Source: Rahnella inusitata (GTDB lineage Bacteria; Pseudomonadota; Gammaproteobacteria; Enterobacterales; Enterobacteriaceae). Taken from it: 64,000 nucleotides of DNA. This document shows, in pieces, positions 1-8,618 of this stretch (position 1 is the stretch's first letter; the number at the start of each line of letters is the position of its first letter). Both the position numbers and the translations under genes were made by a program. A model generated the notes under the pieces. The model saw only the letters and a list, made by a program, of their open reading frames with translations. It searched no databases and was not told the DNA's origin. The DNA lies in contig NZ_JYDE01000002.1 in the NCBI RefSeq assembly GCF_003263515.1, positions 186,001 through 250,000 on the forward strand. The letters run 5' to 3'.

Positions 1-45
1 CACTCAACCTATTAACAGTATCGTAGCCAATTATGGAGGCAACAT

Positions 46-429
46 ATGATCACCGGGATCCAAATTACCAAAACTAACAACGAAGCCCTGAAAAATTCTT
101 TCTGGCTGCTGGATGATGAGAAAGCGGAAGCTCGCTGCGTGTGTGCAAAAGCGGGTTATGCGGAAGACCAGATCGTTGCTGTCAGCGAACTCGGCCAGTT
201 CGAATACCGTGAAGTGCCGATGGAAGTTCAACCGACTGTACGCGTAGAGGGTGGCCAACACCTGAACGTTAACGTACTGCGTCGCGAAACGCTGGAAGAT
301 GCGGTTAAGCATCCTGAAAAATACCCACAGCTGACCATTCGTGTGTCCGGCTATGCGGTACGTTTTAACTCCCTGACTGCTGAACAGCAGCGTGACGTGA
401 TCACCCGTACCTTCACCGAAAGCCTGTAA
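46..429 (+). CDS. grcA: Autonomous glycyl radical cofactor GrcA
   Basis: Small (127 aa) spare glycyl-radical domain that can replace the damaged C-terminus of pyruvate formate-lyase under oxygen or acid stress. The C-terminal glycyl-radical motif RVSGYAVRF is intact, with the radical Gly at about residue 102, and the end TRTFTESL is typical. The length matches the family. A GGAGG-like ribosome site lies just before the ATG. Only 45 bp upstream are visible, so the expected FNR/ArcA control region is outside the window. It converges on srmB across a shared terminator. Confidence 0.97.
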   Translation: MITGIQITKTNNEALKNSFWLLDDEKAEARCVCAKAGYAEDQIVAVSELGQFEYREVPMEVQPTVRVEGGQHLNVNVLRRETLEDAVKHPEKYPQLTIRVSGYAVRFNSLTAEQQRDVITRTFTESL

Positions 430-460
430 TCACAGCGCTGTTTCGCTGACTGAATCCAAT

Positions 461-489
461 AAAAAACCGCCTGAAAAGGCGGTTTTTTT
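461..489. terminator. Bidirectional rho-independent terminator, grcA/srmB
   Basis: The perfect stem ACCGCCT/AGGCGGT has a GAAA-type loop and is flanked by an A-run on one side and seven Ts on the other. It can therefore end both convergent transcripts. Confidence 0.93.
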
Positions 490-516
490 CATCTGAATCA
501 GGTGATTAGCTGATAC

Positions 517-1845
517 TTATTTTGACGCGTCTTTCGCCGCATCAGGTTTTACGCGGCGTTTGCCTACGTTTTTACTGTCGCGATGGCGAACCTTCACTTT
601 CACCTTCGATTTTTCCTGCGCGGATTTCTGTTTCTCTTTACGCTTCGCCAGCACTTTCTTCGATGGCTTGCCTGTGGTTTTCTCGCTTGGTGCTTTCGTT
701 TTCGGACGCAGTTCGTCGATCACGCGAGGTTTCAGCGGCTCATTCAGATAACGGCCAATTTTGCCCAGCAGCAGATGGTCATGCGCTTCCACGAACGAAA
801 TAGCGGTACCTTTACGGCCAGCACGGCCGGTACGCCCGATACGGTGCAGGTAGATATCAGCCGTCAGCGGCAGGTCAAAGTTGAAGACGTGGCTGATGTC
901 GTTGATGTCCAGACCGCGCGCGGCGATATCGGTGGCAACCAGCACGTTCACGCGGTCTTCGACCATGCGTTTAACCGCTTCAGTACGCTTAACCTGAACC
1001 ATTTCGCCTTCGAGATAGCAGGAGTTAATTCCCGCTTCGCGCAGCCATGCAACCAGTTCGTGAACACGCTCACGCTTACGCACGAAGATCACGGATTTGG
1101 TGACATCTTCCTGTTTCAGCAGATGGATCAGCATCTGCGTTTTGTGTGGCACATCATCAACGCGGTAATACCACTGCAGGATCTTCTTGCGTTCGCGACG
1201 TGACGGATCGGCTTCGATCTCTACCGGTTCAGTCAGAATGCGTTCGGCGAATTCACGGATGGCTTCCCCTTCAAGCGTTGCGGAGAACAGCAACGTCTGT
1301 TTGCGCCAGCGTGCTTCGGCAGAAATGGTTTCGATATCCTGCGCAAAACCCATGTCCAGCATGCGGTCAGCTTCATCGAGGATCAGCGTTTCGATGGCGC
1401 GGCAATCGAAATTTTCTTCTTTAATGTATTGCAGCAAACGGCCAGTCGTCGCGACGACAATGTCCTGGTTTTCGCTGAATACTTCGGCATGGTTCATGTA
1501 AGCCACGCCGCCGGTGATCGTCGCGATATCCAGATCGGTATGCTTAGCGAGTTCGCGTGCCTGATCGGCAACCTGCATGGCCAGTTCACGGGTTGGCGTG
1601 AGGATCAGAATTCGTGGCGGACCAGATTTCTTACGCGGGAAATCCAGCAAATGTTGCAATGCAGGCAACAGGAATGCCGCTGTTTTGCCGGTGCCGGTAG
1701 GAGCCGAACCCAACACATCGCGTCCGTCCATTGCAGGCGGAATTGCCTCTGCCTGAATGACAGTCGGGCGGGTATAGCCTTTTTCGCCTAAGGCGTCTAG
1801 CAGGCGTTCATCGAGTTCGAGTTCGGAAAAATTCGTTACAGTCAT
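517..1845 (-). CDS. srmB: ATP-dependent RNA helicase SrmB (DEAD-box)
   Basis: RNA helicase that assists early assembly of the 50S ribosomal subunit. At 442 aa it is close to the E. coli length. Visible in order: a Q-motif region, Walker A APTGTGKT at residues 48-55, the DEAD box (LILDEADRMLD, about residue 156), SAT (LLFSAT) and motif VI HRIGRTGR near residue 333. From about residue 385 the tail is rich in Lys/Arg, as expected for an RNA-binding extension. It is divergent from trmN6, with about 130 bp between the start codons. Confidence 0.96.
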   Translation of the reverse strand: MTVTNFSELELDERLLDALGEKGYTRPTVIQAEAIPPAMDGRDVLGSAPTGTGKTAAFLLPALQHLLDFPRKKSGPPRILILTPTRELAMQVADQARELAKHTDLDIATITGGVAYMNHAEVFSENQDIVVATTGRLLQYIKEENFDCRAIETLILDEADRMLDMGFAQDIETISAEARWRKQTLLFSATLEGEAIREFAERILTEPVEIEADPSRRERKKILQWYYRVDDVPHKTQMLIHLLKQEDVTKSVIFVRKRERVHELVAWLREAGINSCYLEGEMVQVKRTEAVKRMVEDRVNVLVATDIAARGLDINDISHVFNFDLPLTADIYLHRIGRTGRAGRKGTAISFVEAHDHLLLGKIGRYLNEPLKPRVIDELRPKTKAPSEKTTGKPSKKVLAKRKEKQKSAQEKSKVKVKVRHRDSKNVGKRRVKPDAAKDASK

Positions 1846-1974
1846 GGTCTACCTCTACTTGGGGCGCCGATTATAGACGTGTTAGACGCGATCTTCACCT
1901 ATTTAAGCGGTTTGTGTACCTTTTCCTCTGCATCTCTTTGCCCTATGCTACGTCAGTTTTCGTTCACAGGCCTG

Positions 1975-2748
1975 ATGACTGGCGCAATTACGGTGAAATC
2001 AGTGACAAAAGAAGTCAGTTCCCCTCAGCCTTTACGGCGTAATGGATTTACCTTTAAACAGTTCTTTGTGGCGCACGATCGGTGCGCGATGAAAGTTGGC
2101 ACCGATGGCGTTCTGCTTGGCGCAACGGCATCGGTGACCCATACCCGGCGTATTCTGGATATCGGCTGCGGTAGCGGACTTATCGCTATGATGCTGGCGC
2201 AGCGCACCGGTCCCCAGACGCAGATTGATGCCGTGGAACTTCAGCCTGCCGCGGCTTCGCAGGCGGCTGAAAATTTTGCCGAGTCCATTTGGGCACACAG
2301 GATGGCCGTGTATGCACAGGATATCAATGATTACGCCGATGAACATCAGGCAGCATATGACCTGATCGTCAGTAATCCCCCTTACTTCGAATCTGCGGTA
2401 GCCTGCCGCGATGAAGCGCGAAATGCTGCGCGGTACACTGAAACGCTGACCCACGACGCGTTGCTCGATTGCGCGGCTAAGCTCATCACGCCTGAGGGAG
2501 TGTTCAGCGTAGTGCTGCCTTATGATATTGGGATGACGTTTGAAGCGATGGCGCATCAGAAAGGCTGGTTCAGCGCCTGGAGGATGGTGGTTCGCGATCG
2601 CCCAGGGAAACCCCTGAACCGTATGCTGCTGACGTTATCCAGACAACCGGCAGAGATTGTCGAACATGAGCTCGCGCTGCGCAAATCTGAAGGGATTTAT
2701 AGCGAAGCGTTTTGCGCATTGATTACGGATTTTTATCTGAATTATTGA
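1975..2748 (+). CDS. trmN6: tRNA1(Val) A37 N6-methyltransferase TrmN6
   Basis: Methylates N6 of adenine 37 in tRNA-Val1 using S-adenosylmethionine (YfiC family). The conserved N-terminal block (RRNGFTFKQFFVAHDRCAMK) is followed by the SAM loop DIGCGSGLI at about residues 62-70 and the amino-methyltransferase motif NPPY at 134-137. The frame stays open upstream to 1879, but homology begins only after the ATG at 1975. GTG codons at 1993 and 2002 are also possible starts. From 1975 the product is 257 aa, slightly longer than the E. coli protein. Confidence 0.93.
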   Translation: MTGAITVKSVTKEVSSPQPLRRNGFTFKQFFVAHDRCAMKVGTDGVLLGATASVTHTRRILDIGCGSGLIAMMLAQRTGPQTQIDAVELQPAAASQAAENFAESIWAHRMAVYAQDINDYADEHQAAYDLIVSNPPYFESAVACRDEARNAARYTETLTHDALLDCAAKLITPEGVFSVVLPYDIGMTFEAMAHQKGWFSAWRMVVRDRPGKPLNRMLLTLSRQPAEIVEHELALRKSEGIYSEAFCALITDFYLNY

Positions 2749-2763
2749 GAAGGGCAAAATTGA

Positions 2764-2785
2764 AAAGTGCGTTCCTTCGCACTTT
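2764..2785. terminator. Hairpin between convergent trmN6 and nadB
   Basis: A perfect 8-bp stem (AAAGTGCG/CGCACTTT) with a 6-nt loop sits between the two convergent stop codons. Only a short T-tract follows on either side, so it is a weak terminator or a 3'-end stabiliser. Confidence 0.5.
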
Positions 2786-2792
2786 GACGCCA

Positions 2793-4394
2793 TTAAGGCT
2801 GGAGGATCGTGGGCTGCGGGTTTTCCTGTAAATCAGGGTAATCCAGCGTGTAGTGCAGTCCGCGACTTTCCTTGCGTTCCATGGCACTGCGGACAATCAG
2901 CTCCGCGACTAACACCAGATTTCGCAACTCGAGCAAGTTATTGGAGATGCGGAAATTGGCGTAGTATTCATCAATCTCCTGCTGCAGTGTCATGATACGA
3001 CGCAGCGCACGCTCCAGTCGTTTCGTCGTGCGCACAATCCCAACGTAGTCCCACATGAACAACCTCAATTCATGCCAGTTATGTTGGATAACTACCTGCT
3101 CATCTGAATTGTCCACCCGGCTTTCGTCCCACTGCGGTACATGTTTTGCCAGTTTGACGTGAGGTAACCGCTTAATAATATCTTCAGCCGCTGACCAGCC
3201 ATACACCACGCATTCGAGTAAAGAGTTCGATGCCAGCCGGTTCGCACCATGCAAGCCGGTGTAGCTGACTTCACCGATAGCATATAAACCGTCGAGATCG
3301 GTACGCCCGTGCTGGTCGACCATCACGCCACCGCAGGTGTAATGCGCAGCAGGAACAATCGGAATGGCTTCTTTGGTGAGATCAATGCCGAGAGAGCTGA
3401 GCTTTTCATCAATCATTGGAAAGTGATGTTTGATGAATTCCGGCGGGCGATGGCTGATATCAAGATACATGCAATCCGCGCCGAGCCGCTTCATCTCATG
3501 GTCAATGGCTCTGGCAACGACATCGCGGGGAGCCAGTTCGCCACGCGAGTCAAAGTCCGGCATAAAGCGCGAGCCGTCCGGGCGTTTGAGTACGGCGCCT
3601 TCGCCGCGCAGGGCTTCCGTCAGCAGGAAATTACGTGCCTGCGGATGATAGAGACAGGTCGGGTGAAACTGATTGAATTCGAGATTGGCCACACGACAGC
3701 CTGCGCGCCAGGCCATTGCGACACCGTCGCCCGATGAAATATCCGGATTGGTGGTGTATTGATACACTTTCGCCGCACCGCCCGTCGCCAGCACAACGGC
3801 TTTGGCTCGCAGCGTTTCGACATGTTCTTTGTCGCGGTTCCAGACATACGCACCCACCACGCGCTGTGTACCCGGTAAACCGATTTTGCTGGAGGTAATT
3901 AAATCAACTGCATTATAGCGTTCCTTAACGCAAATATTGGCATGTGCTCTTGCTTTACTTACCAGCGTAGTTTCTACTTCTTTACCTGTCGCATCAGCAG
4001 CATGCAGGATTCTGCGGTGGCTGTGACCACCTTCACGGGTCAGGTGATAACGTTCTTCTGAACTCGCGTTGGTTTCGGTATCAAACAGAACTCCCTGATC
4101 GATTAACCACTGGACGCAATGGCGTGCATTGCTGGCGATAAATTCAACGGCTTCTTTATCGCATAATCCTGCGCCGGCGATTAAAGTGTCTTCGACGTGT
4201 GAGGCAATACTGTCTGCTTCATCGAAAACGGCGGCGATACCACCCTGTGCGTAAAAGGTAGAGCCTTCGTTGAGAGGGCCTTTGCTGAGAATAGTTACGT
4301 GACAGTGGTCTGCAAGTCGCAAAGCCAAAGAAAGGCCCGCAGCGCCACTTCCGATAATCAATACATCACTGACAAATTCAGATGAAGGTTGCAT
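2793..4394 (-). CDS. nadB: L-aspartate oxidase NadB
   Basis: FAD enzyme oxidising L-aspartate to iminoaspartate, the first step of de novo NAD synthesis. The Rossmann motif [20 protein letters not shown] lies near the N-terminus. The substrate/flavin segments [12 protein letters not shown] and REGGHSHRR and the C-terminal helical domain are also present. From the ATG at 4394 the protein is 533 aa, and the nine residues before DVLIIGSG match the E. coli spacing. An in-frame ATG at 4430 (545 aa) has a better ribosome site (TTAGG, 5 nt away) and cannot be excluded. It is divergent from the rpoE operon, as in E. coli. Confidence 0.95.
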   Translation of the reverse strand: MQPSSEFVSDVLIIGSGAAGLSLALRLADHCHVTILSKGPLNEGSTFYAQGGIAAVFDEADSIASHVEDTLIAGAGLCDKEAVEFIASNARHCVQWLIDQGVLFDTETNASSEERYHLTREGGHSHRRILHAADATGKEVETTLVSKARAHANICVKERYNAVDLITSSKIGLPGTQRVVGAYVWNRDKEHVETLRAKAVVLATGGAAKVYQYTTNPDISSGDGVAMAWRAGCRVANLEFNQFHPTCLYHPQARNFLLTEALRGEGAVLKRPDGSRFMPDFDSRGELAPRDVVARAIDHEMKRLGADCMYLDISHRPPEFIKHHFPMIDEKLSSLGIDLTKEAIPIVPAAHYTCGGVMVDQHGRTDLDGLYAIGEVSYTGLHGANRLASNSLLECVVYGWSAAEDIIKRLPHVKLAKHVPQWDESRVDNSDEQVVIQHNWHELRLFMWDYVGIVRTTKRLERALRRIMTLQQEIDEYYANFRISNNLLELRNLVLVAELIVRSAMERKESRGLHYTLDYPDLQENPQPTILQP

Positions 4395-4486
4395 AACGTA
4401 TGATGTTTGCAGAAGAAGAGGGAAATTCATGTTAGCCTAAACCTCCGTGCAAAAGCCACGGGCATGAGACTTCATTAGAAAAAACA

Positions 4487-4612
4487 ATGGCGATGTGGAA
4501 CTTAACGTTCCATGTGAACTCCAAGCTGTACTTGCTCAGGAATATAATGATGAAAGCTGGCAGTACTACTTTATGCGCGGAGATAGTTTTGGGGAGATTT
4601 TACCTCGGATGA
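4487..4612 (+). CDS. rseD: Leader peptide of rpoE (RseD-like), 41 aa
   Basis: A 41-codon ORF begins at ATG 4487 (MAMWNLTFHV...) and ends with TGA at 4610-4612. The stop overlaps the rpoE ATG (4609-4611) as ATGA, the classic geometry of translational coupling. An internal ATG at 4547 has a good ribosome site (AGGA at 4538-4541, 5 nt spacing) and would give a 21-aa version. E. coli has a translated rpoE leader peptide, RseD, coupled to rpoE. The position and overlap support the same role here, but I cannot confirm sequence homology. Confidence 0.6.
   Translation: MAMWNLTFHVNSKLYLLRNIMMKAGSTTLCAEIVLGRFYLG
4498..4524 (+). promoter_or_regulatory. Sigma-E autoregulatory promoter of rpoE
   Basis: The -35 GAACTT (4498-4503, in context GGAACTT) is separated by exactly 16 nt from the -10 TCCAA (4520-4524), which fits the sigma-E consensus GAACTT-N16-TCTRA. 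The predicted start near 4530 lies about 78 nt before the rpoE ATG, close to the known E. coli arrangement. It lies inside the rseD-like ORF, so the sigma-E transcript keeps only the internal leader start at 4547. Confidence 0.65.
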
Positions 4613-5184
4613 GCGAGCAGTTAGCCGATCAGGTTCTGGTTGAGCGGGTCCAGAAGGGTGATCAAAAATCGTTCAATTTACTGGTTATCCGATACCAGCA
4701 TAAGGTAGCGAGCCTTGTATCCCGCTATGTGCCACAGGGCGATGTGCCTGATGTGGTTCAGGAATCTTTCATTAAAGCCTATCGCGCACTGGAATCGTTC
4801 CGTGGCGACAGCGCTTTTTATACCTGGCTGTACCGTATTGCAGTCAATACGGCGAAAAATTATTTAGTTGCTCAGGGCAGGCGTCCACCCTCCAGTGATG
4901 TGGATGCAAACGAAGCCGAGAATTTTGAAAGTGGCGGCGCTCTGAAAGAAATATCGAACCCTGAGAACTTGATGTTGTCAGAAGAGTTACGGCAAATAGT
5001 TTTCCGTACTATTGAAGCACTCCCGGAAGATCTTCGCATGGCGATCACTCTGAGGGAGCTGGATGGATTAAGCTACGAAGAGATAGCGACCATCATGGAC
5101 TGTCCGGTGGGTACGGTGAGATCCCGAATTTTCCGTGCCCGGGAAGCAATTGACAATAAAGTTCAACCGCTCATCCAGCGTTAG
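4609..5184 (+). CDS. rpoE: RNA polymerase sigma-E factor RpoE
   Basis: ECF sigma factor for the envelope-stress response, activated when misfolded outer-membrane proteins trigger cleavage of RseA. The product is 191 aa, identical in length to E. coli. Region 2 (DVVQESFIKAYRALESF, TWLYRIAVNTAKNYL) and region 4 (LDGLSYEEIATIMDCPVGTV) are complete. The frame is open upstream to a GTG at 4495, but the ATG at 4609 gives the family N-terminus MSEQLADQ and overlaps the leader stop. It heads the operon rpoE-rseA-rseB-rseC. Confidence 0.97.
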   Translation: MSEQLADQVLVERVQKGDQKSFNLLVIRYQHKVASLVSRYVPQGDVPDVVQESFIKAYRALESFRGDSAFYTWLYRIAVNTAKNYLVAQGRRPPSSDVDANEAENFESGGALKEISNPENLMLSEELRQIVFRTIEALPEDLRMAITLRELDGLSYEEIATIMDCPVGTVRSRIFRAREAIDNKVQPLIQR

Positions 5185-5214
5185 AGATGACGGACACAGG
5201 AAGGGTACTTAGGC

Positions 5215-5862
5215 ATGCAGAAAGAAAAGCTTTCCGCTCTGATGGATGGTGAAGCCATTGATAATGAACTGTTAAGTTCTCTATCAACAGATCCTGCGCT
5301 TCAGCAAAACTGGCAGAGTTATCATTTGATCCGCGATACCTTGCGTGGTGATATTGGGAATGTGGTGCATCTGGATATCGCAGATCGTGTGGCCGCTGCG
5401 CTGGCAAACGAGCCGGTTAAACTGGTTCCGGGGTCTGCGACTGAATCGCAACCTCAGCCTCATACCTGGCAAAAAATGCCGTTCTGGCAGAAGGTTCGCC
5501 CTTGGGCAAGCCAACTGACTCAGGTCGGTGTTGCAGCCTGTGTATCGCTGGCGGTGATTGTCGGTGTTCAGCACTACAATCAGCCTGATGCTTCTGGTGC
5601 TTCACCAGAAACACCGGCGTTCAATACTCTGCCAATGATGGGTAAAGCTTCTCCGGTCAGCTTCGGCGTACCGAGCGAAAGTAATACTGCTAACGGGCAG
5701 CAGAACGTCCAGGAGCAGCGTAAGCGCATCAATGCGATGTTGCAGGATTATGAATTGCAGCGTCGTCTGCACTCAGAACAGCTTCAACTCGAACCTGTCA
5801 CCCCGCAACAGGCCGCTGTTCAGGTCCCTGGTACTCAGTCTTTAGGAACGCAAACGCAGTAA
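5215..5862 (+). CDS. rseA: Anti-sigma-E factor RseA
   Basis: Single-pass inner-membrane protein that holds RpoE inactive; DegS and then RseP cleave it under envelope stress. The N-terminal sigma-binding domain (residues 1-90, starting MQKEKLSALMDGEA) is followed by one membrane helix at about 101-119 and a periplasmic domain. The DegS site Val148-Ser149 in ASPVSF sits at the same residue numbers as in E. coli. The C-terminal RseB-binding region (RINAMLQDYELQRRLHSEQL) is present. The product is 215 aa. Its stop overlaps the rseB start by one base, implying coupled translation. Confidence 0.97.
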   Translation: MQKEKLSALMDGEAIDNELLSSLSTDPALQQNWQSYHLIRDTLRGDIGNVVHLDIADRVAAALANEPVKLVPGSATESQPQPHTWQKMPFWQKVRPWASQLTQVGVAACVSLAVIVGVQHYNQPDASGASPETPAFNTLPMMGKASPVSFGVPSESNTANGQQNVQEQRKRINAMLQDYELQRRLHSEQLQLEPVTPQQAAVQVPGTQSLGTQTQ

Positions 5863-6815
5863 TGAAGCAAAATTGGTTTGCCGTTTTTTTAGCAACGGGC
5901 AGCCTGCTTTATTCAGGTATCGCCTCGGCAGAGTCATCTACCGAGGCGTTATTACAGGATATGGGCAAAGCCAGCCAGTCGCTGAATTATGAAATGGGTT
6001 TTATCAACATCACGAAGCAAGGGATTGATTCCTATCGCTATCGTCATGCTATCTCTAACCGAACCTCGCTGGCACAGCTGGTTCTGATGGACGGTCCGCG
6101 CCGTGAAATTGTCCAGCGCGGAAAAGATATCAGCTACTTTGAAACCGGCCTGCAACCTTTCACACTGGATGGCGATCACATCGTTGATTCGCTCCCTTCC
6201 ATTGTTTTCAGTGATTTCTCCCTGCTCTCAAAGTATTACGACTTTATTGCCGTAGGCCGTGCGCGGGCTGCTGACCGCCTCAGCCAGGTGATCCGTGTTG
6301 TTTCGCGTGATGGCACGCGTTTCAGCTACGTGATTTGGGTGGATGAAGAAACGAAGTTGCCAATGCGCGTCGATTTGTTGGATCGCGATGGTGAGACGCT
6401 GGAGCAATTCCGGGTGATTGGCTTTAATGACGTTGATAAAGTTGTCATCAGCTCACTGGCCGACCTCGAAAAAGCCAACCTTCCTCCTGTGCTTTCTTTA
6501 CCGGCTTCCGAGCAGGTGAAGTTTACATGGCAGGTGAAATGGCTCCCGGCAGGGATCACCGAAGTGGCCAGCAGCCGCCGAACGTTGCCAAATATGCCCG
6601 TTACGATAGAATCACGGTTGTATACCGACGGATTGTTCAGTTTCTCAGTCAACGTCAGTGCAACAACCAACGGTCCATCTGAGCAATTGATCAGGCAGGG
6701 GCGCAGAACGGTGCAAACAGAAGTACGTAATGGCAATGAAATTACTGTCGTCGGCGAATTGCCGCCTTCCACCGCCAAACGTATCGCTGACAGCATCGTG
6801 TTCTCTGCAAAATAA
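5862..6815 (+). CDS. rseB: Periplasmic sigma-E regulator RseB
   Basis: Binds the periplasmic face of RseA and shields it from DegS; lipopolysaccharide intermediates displace it. The 317-aa product has a Sec signal peptide (hydrophobic core, cleavage after GIASA at about residue 23), an N-terminal LolA-like domain and a smaller C-terminal domain. It overlaps rseA by 1 bp and is followed 16 bp later by rseC. No unusual features were seen. Confidence 0.96.
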   Translation: MKQNWFAVFLATGSLLYSGIASAESSTEALLQDMGKASQSLNYEMGFINITKQGIDSYRYRHAISNRTSLAQLVLMDGPRREIVQRGKDISYFETGLQPFTLDGDHIVDSLPSIVFSDFSLLSKYYDFIAVGRARAADRLSQVIRVVSRDGTRFSYVIWVDEETKLPMRVDLLDRDGETLEQFRVIGFNDVDKVVISSLADLEKANLPPVLSLPASEQVKFTWQVKWLPAGITEVASSRRTLPNMPVTIESRLYTDGLFSFSVNVSATTNGPSEQLIRQGRRTVQTEVRNGNEITVVGELPPSTAKRIADSIVFSAK

Positions 6816-6831
6816 ATTTGAGGGCAATCGC

Positions 6832-7314
6832 ATGATGAAAGAATGGGCCACCGTGGTCTCGTGGCAAGATGGTGTCGCGTCACTGCGCTGTGAAACGCAG
6901 GCGGGATGCAGCAGCTGCCATTCACGTTCAGGATGTGGTGCCCGCGTACTCAATGAACTGGGGCCGCAAACCGAGCATAATCTGCAGGTCAACATCTCTG
7001 AGCGCCTGGAGCCGGGACAAAAAGTCGAACTGGGCATTCCCGAAGGAAGCCTGCTGCGTTCCGCATTTTTGGTTTATATGACGCCGTTGTTTGGCGTGAT
7101 CCTCGGCGGCGGTCTGCTACAGGCGCTGTTGAAGGCTGATGTTTATGCGGTAGTCGGAGCGGTTCTGGGGGGCGGGCTGGGCTTTTTACTCGCCAAAGCG
7201 CTGGCGGCGAAAGTTGATGGTCAGTCAGGTTATCAGCCTGTGGTTTTGCAGGTGGGCTTACCGCCAAATGCGTTCCGGTATTCTACTGAGTCAGAACCGA
7301 ATCTCCCTTCCTGA
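6832..7314 (+). CDS. rseC: RseC, SoxR-reducing system membrane protein
   Basis: Inner-membrane protein of the sigma-E operon, also linked to reduction of SoxR in E. coli. From ATG 6832 it is 160 aa and starts MMKEWATVVSW; the adjacent ATG at 6835 is an alternative. Cysteines at residues 20, 26, 29 and 35 (CETQAGCSSCHSRSGC) form the cluster typical of the family. Two membrane helices occupy about residues 78-120. A GAGGG ribosome site precedes the start. An upstream extension of the frame to 6730 overlaps rseB and lacks homology. Confidence 0.95.
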   Translation: MMKEWATVVSWQDGVASLRCETQAGCSSCHSRSGCGARVLNELGPQTEHNLQVNISERLEPGQKVELGIPEGSLLRSAFLVYMTPLFGVILGGGLLQALLKADVYAVVGAVLGGGLGFLLAKALAAKVDGQSGYQPVVLQVGLPPNAFRYSTESEPNLPS

Positions 7315-7318
7315 TATT

Positions 7319-7350
7319 AAGCCGCTATCTCTGAGAGATAACGGCTTTTA
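7319..7350. terminator. Terminator after rseC
   Basis: A long stem (AAGCCG.TATCTCT/AGAGATA.CGGCTT) with a 3-nt loop is followed by TTTTAATTT. It ends the rpoE operon and may also serve the convergent gene. Confidence 0.85.
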
Positions 7351-7377
7351 ATTTACGTCCTTGTCATCCTGCCTGTT

Positions 7378-8196
7378 CTAATGTCTGACCGGTATCCGGT
7401 TCTGAATCATATGCTCAATCAGCGCGATAAAAAGATCGGCACTGGAAAGCGATGCATACGGAACGGAGAATAAAATTCTGCCATGCTTATCGAGCAACCG
7501 GACCAGCGGGCTATTGCTGCCTCCGCTGATAAACTGAATATCCTCTACCGGCACGGTTTTACCTTCGTCGGATGTCAGCGCCAGCGCGCTCAGTCTGATT
7601 TTTTTCTCATTCATCATCATGAGCTTAGTGCTGAAGAAATGTTTCAGGCCACAGCGTGCATGCGTCGTGCTGGTGAAATGAATGTCACCGCCCTGGGCCA
7701 GCGTATTGAGTGCCCACGGGCCACGAAACATCAATTGCTCAGTTTTAATGATCTCAATTAGTCGTTCAGAGTTAGCAATGTTTGGCGTGATATGGTGCCA
7801 GGTTCGGCTATTTTCTTCGCGAAATAACATGGTATTCAAAATTCGCCGCGAATATTTTCCTGTTCTGAAACGATATATATCCATGATCCTTTCGAACGGA
7901 ATGAACCTGTTTTTTTTGTCTTCCTGACTTATCACTAAAATGCCATTCTCATGCAACTGATAGATCTGATGAGGCCTGATCAGGCGTCTTAAAAACATCA
8001 GGACAACACCCAAAGCAATGCTCAAAAGTGCCGTAAAAAACACACTGTAGAGGCTGCTTGCCGGGTGATCCACTGTCAGCAGAAAGGCAAGTTGTATTGC
8101 CCCTGCGACCAGTAAGAGAATTGACAGGACCAGTGTGATCCACGAGTTGGCTTTGGCAAAGCCATGCTGACTGAGCAGCCGCCCTTCATTGATCAT
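7378..8196 (-). CDS. Predicted two-helix membrane protein, function unknown
   Basis: I do not recognise this 272-aa protein. It has two predicted membrane helices (about residues 17-38 and 48-68, separated by a short loop), followed by a soluble part of about 200 residues. A segment after the helices (HENGILVISQEDKKNRFIPFERIMDIY) has the alternating pattern of bacterial PH-like domains anchored to membranes, which is only an inference. It is inserted between rseC and lepA, which are neighbours in E. coli, and is transcribed against both. Its moderate AT-richness and the AT-rich upstream stretch are compatible with acquisition. Confidence 0.75.
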   Translation of the reverse strand: MINEGRLLSQHGFAKANSWITLVLSILLLVAGAIQLAFLLTVDHPASSLYSVFFTALLSIALGVVLMFLRRLIRPHQIYQLHENGILVISQEDKKNRFIPFERIMDIYRFRTGKYSRRILNTMLFREENSRTWHHITPNIANSERLIEIIKTEQLMFRGPWALNTLAQGGDIHFTSTTHARCGLKHFFSTKLMMMNEKKIRLSALALTSDEGKTVPVEDIQFISGGSNSPLVRLLDKHGRILFSVPYASLSSADLFIALIEHMIQNRIPVRH

Positions 8197-8618
8197 GATG
8201 ATAACCTTGTGACCGGATTGAGTTAAAAAAATAAAAGATGCTTAAGGAAGAATGGAGATTGAAAATTATATTTTAGGAATCAGTTTTTCTTTTTATAACA
8301 GTATATTAAGTACAGGGCGTGGTTTTTGTATATGGGTATTTTCCTAAAGCAGTAAAGGCCGCTGAATGTCGATAATCTGAAATCGGGCGCATGCGAAAGT
8401 ATCTGCTGACAGAAGGTGGCGTGGATAACTGATGTCAATGTGCGTTCCGGCTTTCAGGAAAGCTCGCATAATCTGGAGTTAAGGTATGTCGAGACTAGGT
8501 TTTCACGGTGCTGACATGTAGAATGCTGCCACTTAGGCGAAAGACAGCCAACCTACAAACCGTCGCTGTATGTTCATGGCGAATGATCCAGAAATACCAA
8601 GGCAGAAAAACTTTTATA
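8197..8618. other. Intergenic region upstream of lepA (422 bp)
   Basis: Nothing coding was recognised. The left part (to about 8345) is AT-rich and probably holds the promoter of the divergent membrane-protein gene. The right part must hold the lepA-lepB promoter. The frame of lepA is open back to 8508 but without family similarity. No convincing operator or hairpin was found. Confidence 0.5.

Noticed and set aside
583-1203. 206-codon open frame opposite srmB
   Set aside because: Antisense shadow of the DEAD-box helicase gene with no protein character; codon pattern follows srmB.
4395-4486. NadR operator upstream of nadB
   Set aside because: A TGTTAGCCTAAAC sequence is present, but the spacing differs from the TGTTTA-N6-TAAACA operator, so I do not call it.
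7378-8196. Anti-sigma or Rse-family member because of its place beside rseC
   Set aside because: No sigma-binding motif or similarity to RseA/B/C; transcribed in the opposite direction.
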